A DNA stretch of 64,000 nt, from positions 3,940,501 through 4,004,500 of the forward strand of contig NZ_CP108494.1 of assembly GCF_041435435.1 (NCBI RefSeq). Reading direction: 5' to 3'. The translations under genes were made by a program, and so were the position numbers. Positions 1 to 7,576 of this stretch are shown here, in pieces (positions within the stretch are counted from its first letter, which is position 1; every line of letters starts with the position of its first letter). The notes under the pieces are model-generated. The model worked only from the letters and a program-made list of their open reading frames with translations. It did not search any database and was not told the origin of the DNA. Source of the DNA: Streptomyces sp. NBC_01241. Lineage in GTDB: Bacteria > Actinomycetota > Actinomycetes > Streptomycetales > Streptomycetaceae.

Positions 1-230
1 ATTCCCACGCCGTTGTCGGCGATGATGAAACTGTGGATTGACTTCTTCTTGGGCCCGTAGAGCGGGAGGACGCGCATTAGCGTCGCCTCGGCCTGAATCG
101 AGTTGTCCAGCGGTTCACCGATGGCTGCCGTGAGGTCGAAGCCAGCATCACGCATTGATTCCAGGGCGCGGTCGATTTGGATGATGTTGGCGCGCTGATC
201 ATCGGGTGCCAGGAAAATGGGGTTCGTCAT
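1..230 (-). CDS. MORC/Hsp90-like GHKL ATPase, N-terminal part (gene runs off the left edge)
   Basis: Seventy-six codons are visible from an ATG at 230 to the window edge. Two motifs of the GHKL ATPase fold can be read: an N-box (E-P-L-D-N-S-I-Q-A-E-A, about residues 39-49) and a G1 box (IADNGVGI, at the cut edge). The spacing and sequence resemble MORC/HATPase_c_3 proteins rather than histidine kinases. The start overlaps the stop of the GIY-YIG gene by ATGA, and GAGG lies 8 bases upstream, so it is the third gene of a coupled operon. In actinobacteria such ATPases head MORC/Z1-type restriction cassettes; the rest of any such cassette would be outside the window. The fold is seen; the role is inferred. 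Confidence 0.72.
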   Translation of the reverse strand, partial: MTNPIFLAPDDQRANIIQIDRALESMRDAGFDLTAAIGEPLDNSIQAEATLMRVLPLYGPKKKSIHSFIIADNGVG

Positions 231-619
231 TGTGCGTCCTCATTCCTTAGGGTGGCGGTTTGTGGCAGACACCGAAATTTCTGTGCTGCCCGTTGTGTGG
301 GCAGGCAGAAGAGGCAAGCAGTCTCGTGAAAGTTCGGGCGATCCGGATGGATGCGGTTTGCCAGTTCGGGTGAGAGTGCATGAAATAGAGCGCACTCCAT
401 CTCGAAGGCATTCGCGGGGTTGTAGTGCACGTCGTAGGTGAAGTACGCCCCGGTACGATCGGTGCAGTGTCGGAGCAGGCGCCGCCGGATGTCTGTGTCG
501 CTGCGTCCGACATAGCGCGGCACACCCGTGGCCGTGTAGAGCACATAGGTGCCGACTACGTGGGACGGGATGAGTGCCCGTATGAGCCAGGGGCTCATAC
601 GCATGAGCCGGGCGCTCAC
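227..619 (-). CDS. GIY-YIG nuclease superfamily protein
   Basis: A 130-residue protein with a GIY-YIG-like core: Y-V-L-Y near residue 25, then Y-V-G-R-S and an R-R-R-L-L-R helix about 15 residues later. This is the layout of the GIY-YIG endonuclease module, although the first motif is YVLY rather than GIY. The C-terminal half has two cysteines near C-L-F-C. The GTG start overlaps the preceding stop by GTGA and the stop overlaps the next start by ATGA, so the three genes are translationally coupled. A nuclease in the same operon as a MORC-like ATPase suggests a defence or restriction role, but this is inference. An inactive or DNA-binding role is also possible. Confidence 0.6.
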   Translation of the reverse strand: MSARLMRMSPWLIRALIPSHVVGTYVLYTATGVPRYVGRSDTDIRRRLLRHCTDRTGAYFTYDVHYNPANAFEMECALFHALSPELANRIHPDRPNFHETACLFCLPTQRAAQKFRCLPQTATLRNEDAQ

Positions 620-1086
620 GCGACCCTCGCCGATGCGGTCCAGAGCTGACGGGCACTCTTTCGTGCACGGCTGATTCTCTCCCGCATGCGTGTCACAGGC
701 AGTCCCTGTCGATCAGCCAGGCTCTCGGCGTCTTCGCCCTGCGCGATCGCCTGGAGGACGGCGCGGTGGGCCGGCGAGATGCCAGGCTCCGTGCGGAGCC
801 ACTCGCTGAACTCGACGACTGGATAGCCCTGGTCCGCCACCCCGTGCTCGGAGTGAGCCTCTTCGAGGGTGCTGCAGGGGGTGATGACCTTGCGACGTTC
901 CAACGTCTCGTAGGCATGACCCATGGCTGACCGTACGCGGTACTCCGCAGGCGTGGACTCGTCAGAGGGGTTGCGCAGAAGTTCGTCGAGTGCGCGGTCG
1001 ATCCTGTCGAGCTGGTAGGCGTCGCTGGTGCCGAGGGCGCGCTGTTGCAGCGCAATAACGGCCCCCTCAACGGGGTAGCTGATCAT
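616..1086 (-). CDS. Sigma factor region 4-like helix-turn-helix protein
   Basis: A 156-residue protein; the start at 1086 is chosen because GGAG lies just upstream, and the longer frame above it is low-complexity. Residues about 105-150 look like a sigma-70 region 4 or LuxR-type helix-turn-helix: H-R-A-V-L-Q-A-I-A-Q-G, then S-L-A-D-R-Q-G-L-P and R-M-R-E-R-I-S-R-A-R-K. The N-terminal half has no recognisable domain. It is the first gene of an operon with the GIY-YIG protein and the GHKL ATPase. It may control the operon or act as its DNA-binding subunit; nothing in the sequence decides between these. Confidence 0.5.
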   Translation of the reverse strand: MISYPVEGAVIALQQRALGTSDAYQLDRIDRALDELLRNPSDESTPAEYRVRSAMGHAYETLERRKVITPCSTLEEAHSEHGVADQGYPVVEFSEWLRTEPGISPAHRAVLQAIAQGEDAESLADRQGLPVTRMRERISRARKSARQLWTASARVA

Positions 1087-1389
1087 GTTCGCTCCGTCTT
1101 GTCTGGCGGCGAGCCCCATGCGGTGGCTCGCGTCCGAAGGTGAAGCTGTGCTTATGCGGTTGTCTTGCGAGGGTACTCGACGACAGCCGACTCCCGAGGT
1201 GAATCCCCTTGTTTGGTACGGCGGCTGACTGTCCCTCATCTATAGAGGTCGGGTGGCTAACCCCGTTGTTGCAGTGGCTCTGGAAATTTCCCGCAGGCAC
1301 TGGCTGCCGCGGCAGATTCGCTGTCCAGAACGCACTAGGGCCCGCCCCTCCAAGAGGAAGGACGGGCCCAAGGGTGCTGCGCCTAGGGG
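1087..1389. other. Intergenic region between the dnd operon end and the GHKL/GIY-YIG operon start
   Basis: No convincing gene. It should hold the promoter for the minus-strand operon starting at 1086 and contains the hairpin at 1338-1369, which would end the dndBCDE transcript. Confidence 0.5.
1338..1369 (-). terminator. Hairpin downstream of dndE
   Basis: An inverted repeat with arms starting GGGCCCG and ending CGGGCCC, with further pairing of the C-rich and G-rich inner parts around a short AAGA loop. It lies 20 bases beyond the dndE stop in the direction of transcription. No T-run follows, as is common in Streptomyces. Confidence 0.5.
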
Positions 1390-1767
1390 CTACCCCGTGG
1401 CGGTGGAGACGAGCTGCTCGATGGAACGGAGGTCGCTACGGCCAGCCAAGAAGCCTATTCCGCGGTGCAGGTGGACCGTCAGCGTCCTGGAAAGCGCCTC
1501 GTCCGACGGCTCTTCACCGTCCATCAGACACCGTTGCTTCAGTAGAGCGAGGTAGATGTCTCCGTAGGGACTGGAGAACGTCTTCCACGACATTTCGACG
1601 TTGGAGTCGGTCGTGACTTCCTTGACCAGCGGGGTGGACGGGTCACGTAGTGACAGGGCAAGTGCCCACCTGCACAGCTCATTCCACTGGGTCAGACCAG
1701 TGTTGCGCTTCAGCCAGATGAGCTGCTCTTTCGCCGTTTGCGAAAGGCGAACTGTCTCAAGCGACAT
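1390..1767 (-). CDS. dndE: DNA phosphorothioation protein DndE
   Basis: A 125-residue protein matching the DndE family: V-R-L-S near the start, L-K-R-N-T-G-L-T-Q-W-N-E-L-C-R-W-A and L-S-L-R-D-P-S shortly after. DndE is a small, mostly helical protein that forms oligomers, binds nicked DNA and is required for sulfur insertion by the DndCDE complex. The ATG at 1767 is used because GGGAG lies 8 bases upstream; it overlaps the end of dndD, so translation is coupled. It is the last gene of dndB-C-D-E. Confidence 0.93.
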   Translation of the reverse strand: MSLETVRLSQTAKEQLIWLKRNTGLTQWNELCRWALALSLRDPSTPLVKEVTTDSNVEMSWKTFSSPYGDIYLALLKQRCLMDGEEPSDEALSRTLTVHLHRGIGFLAGRSDLRSIEQLVSTATG

Positions 1768-3748
1768 GCGTGACTCCCGCGGTCCACCAGTATCCAGCTT
1801 CAACGGTGGTAGTGAACGTCGTGTCGTCGTGAACGAGGGTGTAGGTGTGCGCGAGGGATGGCTTCAATCGACCCAGAAGGTTCTCATCGATCTCTTCGTC
1901 CGTGGACAGCAGGAGCACTTGCCGTCCAGCATTGGGGAAGTAGCGATCGACCAGATGCTGACGGTGCCGGCTGTCGAGACGGCCAAGCGGTGTGTCGATC
2001 ACGCTCGGCAGCCGGTTACCGGCAACCTTAGCGAGACCCCAGAGGAGCGAGATGGCCAGTAGCTGCCGCTCGCCGGCGCTGAGTCGTCCGGGATCAATGG
2101 CTTCTCCGTCCGAGTCCGCAAGAGTGAGGTTGAACTTATCCGTGTCGATCCGCAGGTCGTGAATGAGGCCGTTCTTGCGCATCAATGCCTTGAAGCTCTG
2201 AAGGACAGCGACTTCCAGGCGGCTGATGTGCCGCCGTAGCAGAGCAGCGCCGAACTTCTCGAGTGTGTCCCGTGCCTTGTCGGCATAGGTCACGATGCGA
2301 TCGAGTTCCTCGATCTCGATCAGCGTCTTGACACGCTTCTGTTGTGCTCGTTCCAGGTCAGCACCAATCCGATCGCGGCGGTTCCTTGCCTCAGCCAGCA
2401 GTTCCTCACCGCGCCTGAGTTCAGCCTTGGCTACGGCGAGTTCGTCTATGGCCTCGCTGCGCTCTTCGACGAGATCCTTGATGAGCTTCTTGTCTGGAAC
2501 GCCCGCTAGGAGGCGATCGGCATCGTCAAGCTGATCAACCGTGTCTGCGGATTCTCTGAGGAGCTCGCGTGCCCGGGTCGCGTCTCGGGTGAGTGCTTCG
2601 TTGAGCGCCGAGAGTTGCTGGAGAGTATCCGAAGGCAGGTCAAGGCTCTGCTTCAGCTCGACCGCATTCTCGCGCTTGTTGCGGTCAGTGGTTAGCTTCC
2701 GCTTCAAGGCCGTGCGGGCAGCAGCCGGAACTGACGCAGGAAGTTGGTCAAGGAGCCATGCATCGCGCTCCTCTAGGACGCCAACGACTCGTGTGGCGTC
2801 ATCAGCTTCCTTCTCGCGTTCTGCCTGGTTCCGGAGAGTGGCAAGCTGCTGAGGGAGCATGAGGAGGGGAAGAGGGCCTTGAGCAAGAGAGCGCAGGGCA
2901 TGGCGCTGTGACGTCAGGCGATCGGCGATAGCTGCTCGATCGCCTTCCAGCTCCTTCTGCCGCTCGAAAAGCTTTCCTCCTGCCCGCTCGAATGACTTCT
3001 CTACCTTGTTAAGGCGTACCTGTAGACGGTCGCACCTGGACCGGGTGCTGCCGAGCGTTTGAGTGCGGTCCGCGACGTCCACCTGCGCCGCTTCGTGCTC
3101 GGCTTCCTGGGTTCGGATCTGGTCGATGATGGCCTGGTCCTCGTTGGACAACCGCTGCCGGCGCTGTAGCGCAAGGAGATCGGTGCGGAGCTGCTCCACC
3201 GTGCTCACGCCCAGGAGGGAATGGACTGCGGACTCGATGACAGCGGCTGCACGTTCGGGGTCCGCGAGAGACTCGACCTTTTCCCCATCGAAGAAGAAGA
3301 GCGAGGCCACTTCCAGGGGGAGGATGTCCTCGACATGGTCGGGCCAGCCTTCGCTAAGAATGCGGTCATACTGGCCGCCCACAAGAACGTTCAGGTGTTC
3401 CTTGAGCTGCTTGCCGCTCAGGCGCCAGCTCCTGATCACGCGGTAGTGCCTCTCGTGGCCATCCACGATGACGGAGAACTCCAGAGCGATCTCTGCACCC
3501 TCGGTAGGGTTCGCCTTACGATTGATGCTCTCGCGCAGGTAGGAATCGTATGAGCGACTCCCCCGACCGCTGCAGCGTGCCCGCGGGCCATAGAGGACCA
3601 ACTGGATGGCGTCGAGCAAGGTCGTCTTGCCGCATCCGTTGAGCCCACCGATCAGAATGATCGGACGCCCCGGTTGAACTCTCAGATCAAGGGACTGCTT
3701 GCCGCGATAGGCGCCAAAGTCGTGGAGTTCAATGTTATGAAGGTGCAT
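1757..3748 (-). CDS. dndD: DNA phosphorothioation ATPase DndD (SMC/RecN-like)
   Basis: A 663-residue SMC-like ATPase. Walker A is G-L-N-G-C-G-K-T at residues 35-42. A long charged coiled-coil occupies roughly residues 180-500. The ABC signature L-S-A-G-E-R-Q-L-L and a Walker B/D-loop (V-I-D-T-P-L-G-R-L-D) follow near residues 555-605. DndD is the ATPase/nickase partner of DndC and DndE in phosphorothioation. The start lies inside the last codons of dndC (14-base overlap). Length is normal for the family and the gene looks intact. Confidence 0.95.
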   Translation of the reverse strand: MHLHNIELHDFGAYRGKQSLDLRVQPGRPIILIGGLNGCGKTTLLDAIQLVLYGPRARCSGRGSRSYDSYLRESINRKANPTEGAEIALEFSVIVDGHERHYRVIRSWRLSGKQLKEHLNVLVGGQYDRILSEGWPDHVEDILPLEVASLFFFDGEKVESLADPERAAAVIESAVHSLLGVSTVEQLRTDLLALQRRQRLSNEDQAIIDQIRTQEAEHEAAQVDVADRTQTLGSTRSRCDRLQVRLNKVEKSFERAGGKLFERQKELEGDRAAIADRLTSQRHALRSLAQGPLPLLMLPQQLATLRNQAEREKEADDATRVVGVLEERDAWLLDQLPASVPAAARTALKRKLTTDRNKRENAVELKQSLDLPSDTLQQLSALNEALTRDATRARELLRESADTVDQLDDADRLLAGVPDKKLIKDLVEERSEAIDELAVAKAELRRGEELLAEARNRRDRIGADLERAQQKRVKTLIEIEELDRIVTYADKARDTLEKFGAALLRRHISRLEVAVLQSFKALMRKNGLIHDLRIDTDKFNLTLADSDGEAIDPGRLSAGERQLLAISLLWGLAKVAGNRLPSVIDTPLGRLDSRHRQHLVDRYFPNAGRQVLLLSTDEEIDENLLGRLKPSLAHTYTLVHDDTTFTTTVEAGYWWTAGVTHVA

Positions 3749-5228
3749 CAGTGATCTCTTCGTTCAGCGTCAGGTAGGTCGGGGCTGTGTCACGGATCTC
3801 CCGCTTACGCTTCGCGAACGCCAGGGCGTCGTCCTCGTTCTCGTAGAAGCCCTTCTTGATCGTCTTCTCCAGCTCCTTGAACAGTCCGGAGCGTCGAGTC
3901 ATCGTTCGGTGCTGCCGCTCGACCGCGAGGAGTTCGCGGGTCATCGTGAAGTGAATATCGTCGCCATCGCACACTTCCTTGAGGAGGTCAATCTCCTCTG
4001 CCCCCAGGACAAGCTGCTCGTCGAGAGGCCGCCCCGGGAACGTCTCACCCGTAGCCTTCTCATAGATCGCTGGCAAGGTGTCCTCGACCTCGTGCTTGTC
4101 GAAGACCCAGATACGGCGGATCTCGTGCAGTTCCTCCATCGTGATCAGCTCGATGCCACGTACGCTCTCTGGGGCGATCCGCCTCACGAGGGTCTGCGCT
4201 TCGAGAAGCTTCCTGAGCCATGTCTGTCGCGCTTCTTGCGTGTAGGGCCCGTGGATGACGCCGTCGTTGAAGAGTTGGACACTGCCGTTCATGCGGCGAA
4301 AGTCCCGGGTCTCCCGTTCCTTTGATACGTCGTCGAGCTCATTGCGGAGAGCGAGCAGGGGCCGCATCCACTCCTTCTCCTCGTCGTTGCGGATCATGGC
4401 AGTCATGGACTTGTCCTTGTCCACAAGAGTGCAAGTCCAGCACCCGAAGCGGCTGTCACCGCAGGAAGGCGTGGTGTCATCCACAACCAGTGGGCACTCG
4501 GAGTCCTCAGAGGCCCCCTGGTACATGGTCAGTAGATCCTTGTTCCGATGTCCCCATGCGTTGGAGTACTGCATCAGGAACATCCAGACCTCATCGGTCC
4601 CCCACGCTTCGATGGGGCTGTAGACGAGGGAGTTCGGCAGGTTCCCGTTGGGCGAGAGGCGGTCCCGAACACGACGCTTCTCGTGCTTCTCCATGACACG
4701 GGCACGTGCCTGGCTCTCCGTCTTTCGAATACCGAGAACGAGGATTGCCTCCCCGTGACGCCGTACGACGCGGCGGATGAACGCGTTCGACGGCTTGATC
4801 TTCAACCGCTCTGTGCACCAACGGAACTTAGGGCGCGGGGCTGGGTAACCGCGACCGATGAGATTGACCCAGAATGTGTCCTTGACCTCAGGGATCAGCC
4901 GGTGCGGCTCAATGGGGAGCTGCTGTTCCGACGCGGCCTTGCCCATGGTGTCGAGAGACTGAGTGACCCAGGCAGCCACGACGGGATTCTCAACAAGCGT
5001 GTCCGTACTGATCACATGCACTGGTTTGGTGCGCTGCTCTGCCGGCAGCCCCTGGAGAGCCAGCCAGACGAGCTGCAGTACGGCAGTAGAATCCTTGCCG
5101 CCGCTGTAGCCGATGACCCACGGCACCTCGTCAGCTGTATAGAGCTCACGAATCTCTTCCGTGAGCTCACTGACTACTTCAGCGAGCGCCCTCCCTTGGA
5201 AGGGGGCCGTCGGCTTTGGGGTGCTCAT
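3735..5228 (-). CDS. dndC: DNA phosphorothioation sulfurtransferase DndC (PAPS reductase-like)
   Basis: A 497-residue protein with the PP-loop S-G-G-K-D-S-T at residues 42-48, which binds ATP, and four cysteines (about 245, 256, 263 and 266) that fit the [4Fe-4S] cluster ligands of DndC. It activates the DNA backbone and receives sulfur from DndA. The ATG at 5228 overlaps the dndB stop as ATGA, so this start is preferred over an in-frame extension of 49 codons. All key residues are present. Confidence 0.95.
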   Translation of the reverse strand: MSTPKPTAPFQGRALAEVVSELTEEIRELYTADEVPWVIGYSGGKDSTAVLQLVWLALQGLPAEQRTKPVHVISTDTLVENPVVAAWVTQSLDTMGKAASEQQLPIEPHRLIPEVKDTFWVNLIGRGYPAPRPKFRWCTERLKIKPSNAFIRRVVRRHGEAILVLGIRKTESQARARVMEKHEKRRVRDRLSPNGNLPNSLVYSPIEAWGTDEVWMFLMQYSNAWGHRNKDLLTMYQGASEDSECPLVVDDTTPSCGDSRFGCWTCTLVDKDKSMTAMIRNDEEKEWMRPLLALRNELDDVSKERETRDFRRMNGSVQLFNDGVIHGPYTQEARQTWLRKLLEAQTLVRRIAPESVRGIELITMEELHEIRRIWVFDKHEVEDTLPAIYEKATGETFPGRPLDEQLVLGAEEIDLLKEVCDGDDIHFTMTRELLAVERQHRTMTRRSGLFKELEKTIKKGFYENEDDALAFAKRKREIRDTAPTYLTLNEEITDAPS

Positions 5229-6352
5229 GAAACTCCTTGCAGGTATGCGTCCTCTACACGCTGCTCTTCCGGACTGAGCTCGAGCTTCATGTGATGACGC
5301 AGATAGTTCACAGTCAGTGTCAAGTTCTGATGGCTCTTCGACACACGCCCGCCGATCATCGCGCGACCTTCCCAATCCGGGTTGGTGCGGGACCAGTCAA
5401 CCGAGGTCAGGGGCTTTAGCTTCGACTGCCACACCTTGGGGGACTCGGAGTTACGCAAGAGCGAGTTGCCGATCCGCCCGAGGGCATGCAGGGCGATCCC
5501 GTGGCTGTGGATGTAGTCCTTGCGCACCTCCGGCGCCACAAGCTCCCGGCGCCGCACCATCCCCCACTCGGGCACAACTGCGTCAACTGCCTCCCAATAC
5601 GCCTCGACCAGTTGTTGGGCCTTGTCCTTTTTGACGTCCAGTCCGTGTAGGAGTGACTGGGTGGCAGAGCAGAGAGCGCTGAGAGTGAAGAGCTTGCGTG
5701 AGCGTTGAGCGAGGTTGCTGTTCTCCAGGTCGACGTGACCTTTGAAGACCGGGGACTTCATGGCCAGGAGACGGGTCATGATGGCTAGGTCATCGCGGTG
5801 GTCGTACAGCACGCCGATCGAACGCTGCGGGCGCACGGCATGCCGGTTGAGGTCCGCGAACATTTGCTGGCATCGGGCGAGTCCAGCGTCATGGAAGAAG
5901 ACGACTGCGATCGTCTCCTCGCCGAGGTCGGGATTCTCCTTCAGCGCCTGCTCGATGGCCGCGCGCCGATGCTGCCCGTCGTTGATCAGGAAGCGAGCGG
6001 CCATCGGGATGCGGATCTGGCCGGCGCGCATCCCCATGCCGGAGTCGGAGATGCTCTCGAACTGCATCTCTCCATCGACGGATGCCGTGAGTGCGCTGAA
6101 GACGTAGTCGTCCGGATTCTCAACGATGTAGCGAGTAAGCGCAGGAAGGCGTCCCTTGTTCAAGATGCGCTGGGCACGAACCTCTGGTGCCAGCTCGTCC
6201 TCGTCGAACAGGAAGATCTTCGGGATGAGCCGCAAGGGACACATGGACACGTAGAACTCGCGCCCCGCCTGGACGCCCCGGATGGCCGGAAAGATGTAGT
6301 CAAAGCCTGCGGAGGTGGCGGTGTCAGCGAGCTGCGAAGAGGATGATCCCAC
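5225..6352 (-). CDS. dndB: DndB, DGQHR-domain regulator of phosphorothioation
   Basis: A 375-residue protein with the family motif D-G-Q-H-R at residues 125-129 and a conserved N-terminus (F-P-A-I-R-G-V-Q-A-G-R-E). DndB is the negative regulator of dnd transcription and is not needed for the chemistry itself. The start is a GTG without a strong ribosome-binding site. It heads the minus-strand dndBCDE operon and is divergent from dndA; the short gap between them contains a perfect inverted repeat that could be its binding site. Confidence 0.93.
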   Translation of the reverse strand: MGSSSSQLADTATSAGFDYIFPAIRGVQAGREFYVSMCPLRLIPKIFLFDEDELAPEVRAQRILNKGRLPALTRYIVENPDDYVFSALTASVDGEMQFESISDSGMGMRAGQIRIPMAARFLINDGQHRRAAIEQALKENPDLGEETIAVVFFHDAGLARCQQMFADLNRHAVRPQRSIGVLYDHRDDLAIMTRLLAMKSPVFKGHVDLENSNLAQRSRKLFTLSALCSATQSLLHGLDVKKDKAQQLVEAYWEAVDAVVPEWGMVRRRELVAPEVRKDYIHSHGIALHALGRIGNSLLRNSESPKVWQSKLKPLTSVDWSRTNPDWEGRAMIGGRVSKSHQNLTLTVNYLRHHMKLELSPEEQRVEDAYLQGVS

Positions 6353-6429
6353 GCGTGCAACGGTATCGTACGTCAGGTAAATGACGTACAGGATGCGCTC
6401 GATTAGCGTTCAGGGGTGTGGTGGGGCTC
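6353..6429. promoter_or_regulatory. Divergent dndB/dndA promoter region
   Basis: Less than 80 bases separate the divergent dndB and dndA starts. They must contain both promoters. The inverted repeat at 6368-6389 sits in the middle, so one regulator could control both directions. Confidence 0.6.
6368..6389. promoter_or_regulatory. Perfect inverted repeat, candidate DndB operator
   Basis: Arms GTACGTCA and TGACGTAC are exact reverse complements separated by six bases (GGTAAA). It contains the half-sites TACG and CGTA 12 bases apart. From memory, a related TACG/CGTA inverted repeat was described for DndB in Salmonella with a slightly different spacing. Binding here is an inference. Confidence 0.55.
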
Positions 6430-7572
6430 GTGGTTACCTATCTCGATGTTGCGGCGACGACGCGTGTGGACCCGCGTGTGGCCGACGTGGTGATGCACTG
6501 GATGACCGAGGACTTCGGGAACGCCGGGTCCCGAACGCACGAGTACGGGACCCGCGCAAAGCGTGCCGTGCAGCAGGCGCGCGAGTACCTCGCCAGCACG
6601 GTCCACGCCGAACCGGACGAGTTGATTTTCACCAGCGGGGCTACCGAGAGCAACAACATCGCCCTGCTTGGCCTTGCCCCCTACAGCGAGCAGAGCGGTC
6701 GGCGTCACATCATCACCTCGGCAATCGAACACAAGGCAGTGATTGAGCCCCTGGAGCACCTGCAGTCCCGCGGGTTTGAGGTCGACTTCATCAAGCCAGG
6801 CTCATCGGGTCGGGTCCCCGTCGAGGCAGTGATGGAGCGGCTGCGTCCGGACACGCTCCTCGTCTCCCTAATGCACGTGAACAACGAGACGGGTGTTGTC
6901 CAGCCGGTGGCCGAGCTTGCTGCGCTCTTGAGGGAGACCCCGACATACCTGCATGTAGATGCAGCGCAGGGATACGGGAAGGTCCCTCAAGACCTAACCG
7001 CACCCATCGACATGATGAGCGTCAGCGGCCATAAGATCGGTGCTCCCAAGGGCGTGGGAATGTTGGTTATTCGCCGCCGTGGCTGGGAGAGGCTGCCACT
7101 GCAGCCGATCATGTTTGGTGGCGGTCAGGAACGCAAGCTGCGCCCCGGTACGTTGCCGGTCCCGTTGATCATGGGCCTTGCCGAAGCAGCGAAGATCTTC
7201 GAGAAGGACCACGCTGAGTGGAGCAGGAACGCGGAGAACCTCCGTAACCGGCTTCTGGATGCTCTCGCGAAGACACGGTTCCGGGTCAACGGGGACCAGA
7301 ATCACACGGTTCCCCACATCCTTAACCTGTCCTTCGACGGTGTGGACGCTGAAGCGCTCATCGTCATGCTGAAGCAACACGTAGCTGTTGCAACAGGCTC
7401 CGCGTGCACAAGCGCCTCCTACACCCCCAGCCATGTCCTCACTGCGATGGGGTTGCCCGAGAAGGTGGCCGAGAATGGACTCCGGCTGTCCTGGTTCCCG
7501 AGCCAGGCAGCTGACCTTGATGTAGAGGAACTGGCGGCCCGAATCGCGGGCATGCAACCCGACTCTGCCTGA
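6430..7572 (+). CDS. dndA: Cysteine desulfurase DndA
   Basis: A 380-residue class V PLP enzyme of the IscS/NifS type. It has the PLP lysine in S-G-H-K-I-G (about residue 202), the H-V-N-N-E-T-G segment, and the catalytic cysteine in G-S-A-C-T-S (about residue 326). It supplies persulfide sulfur to DndC. GTG codons at 6418, 6421 and 6430 are all possible starts; 6430 gives the typical N-terminus V-T-Y-L-D-V-A-A-T-T, while AGGGG at 6412-6416 could serve any of them. It is transcribed away from dndB and ends 4 bases before the convergent methyltransferase gene. Confidence 0.93.
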   Translation: MVTYLDVAATTRVDPRVADVVMHWMTEDFGNAGSRTHEYGTRAKRAVQQAREYLASTVHAEPDELIFTSGATESNNIALLGLAPYSEQSGRRHIITSAIEHKAVIEPLEHLQSRGFEVDFIKPGSSGRVPVEAVMERLRPDTLLVSLMHVNNETGVVQPVAELAALLRETPTYLHVDAAQGYGKVPQDLTAPIDMMSVSGHKIGAPKGVGMLVIRRRGWERLPLQPIMFGGGQERKLRPGTLPVPLIMGLAEAAKIFEKDHAEWSRNAENLRNRLLDALAKTRFRVNGDQNHTVPHILNLSFDGVDAEALIVMLKQHVAVATGSACTSASYTPSHVLTAMGLPEKVAENGLRLSWFPSQAADLDVEELAARIAGMQPDSA

Positions 7573-7576
7573 CGCC

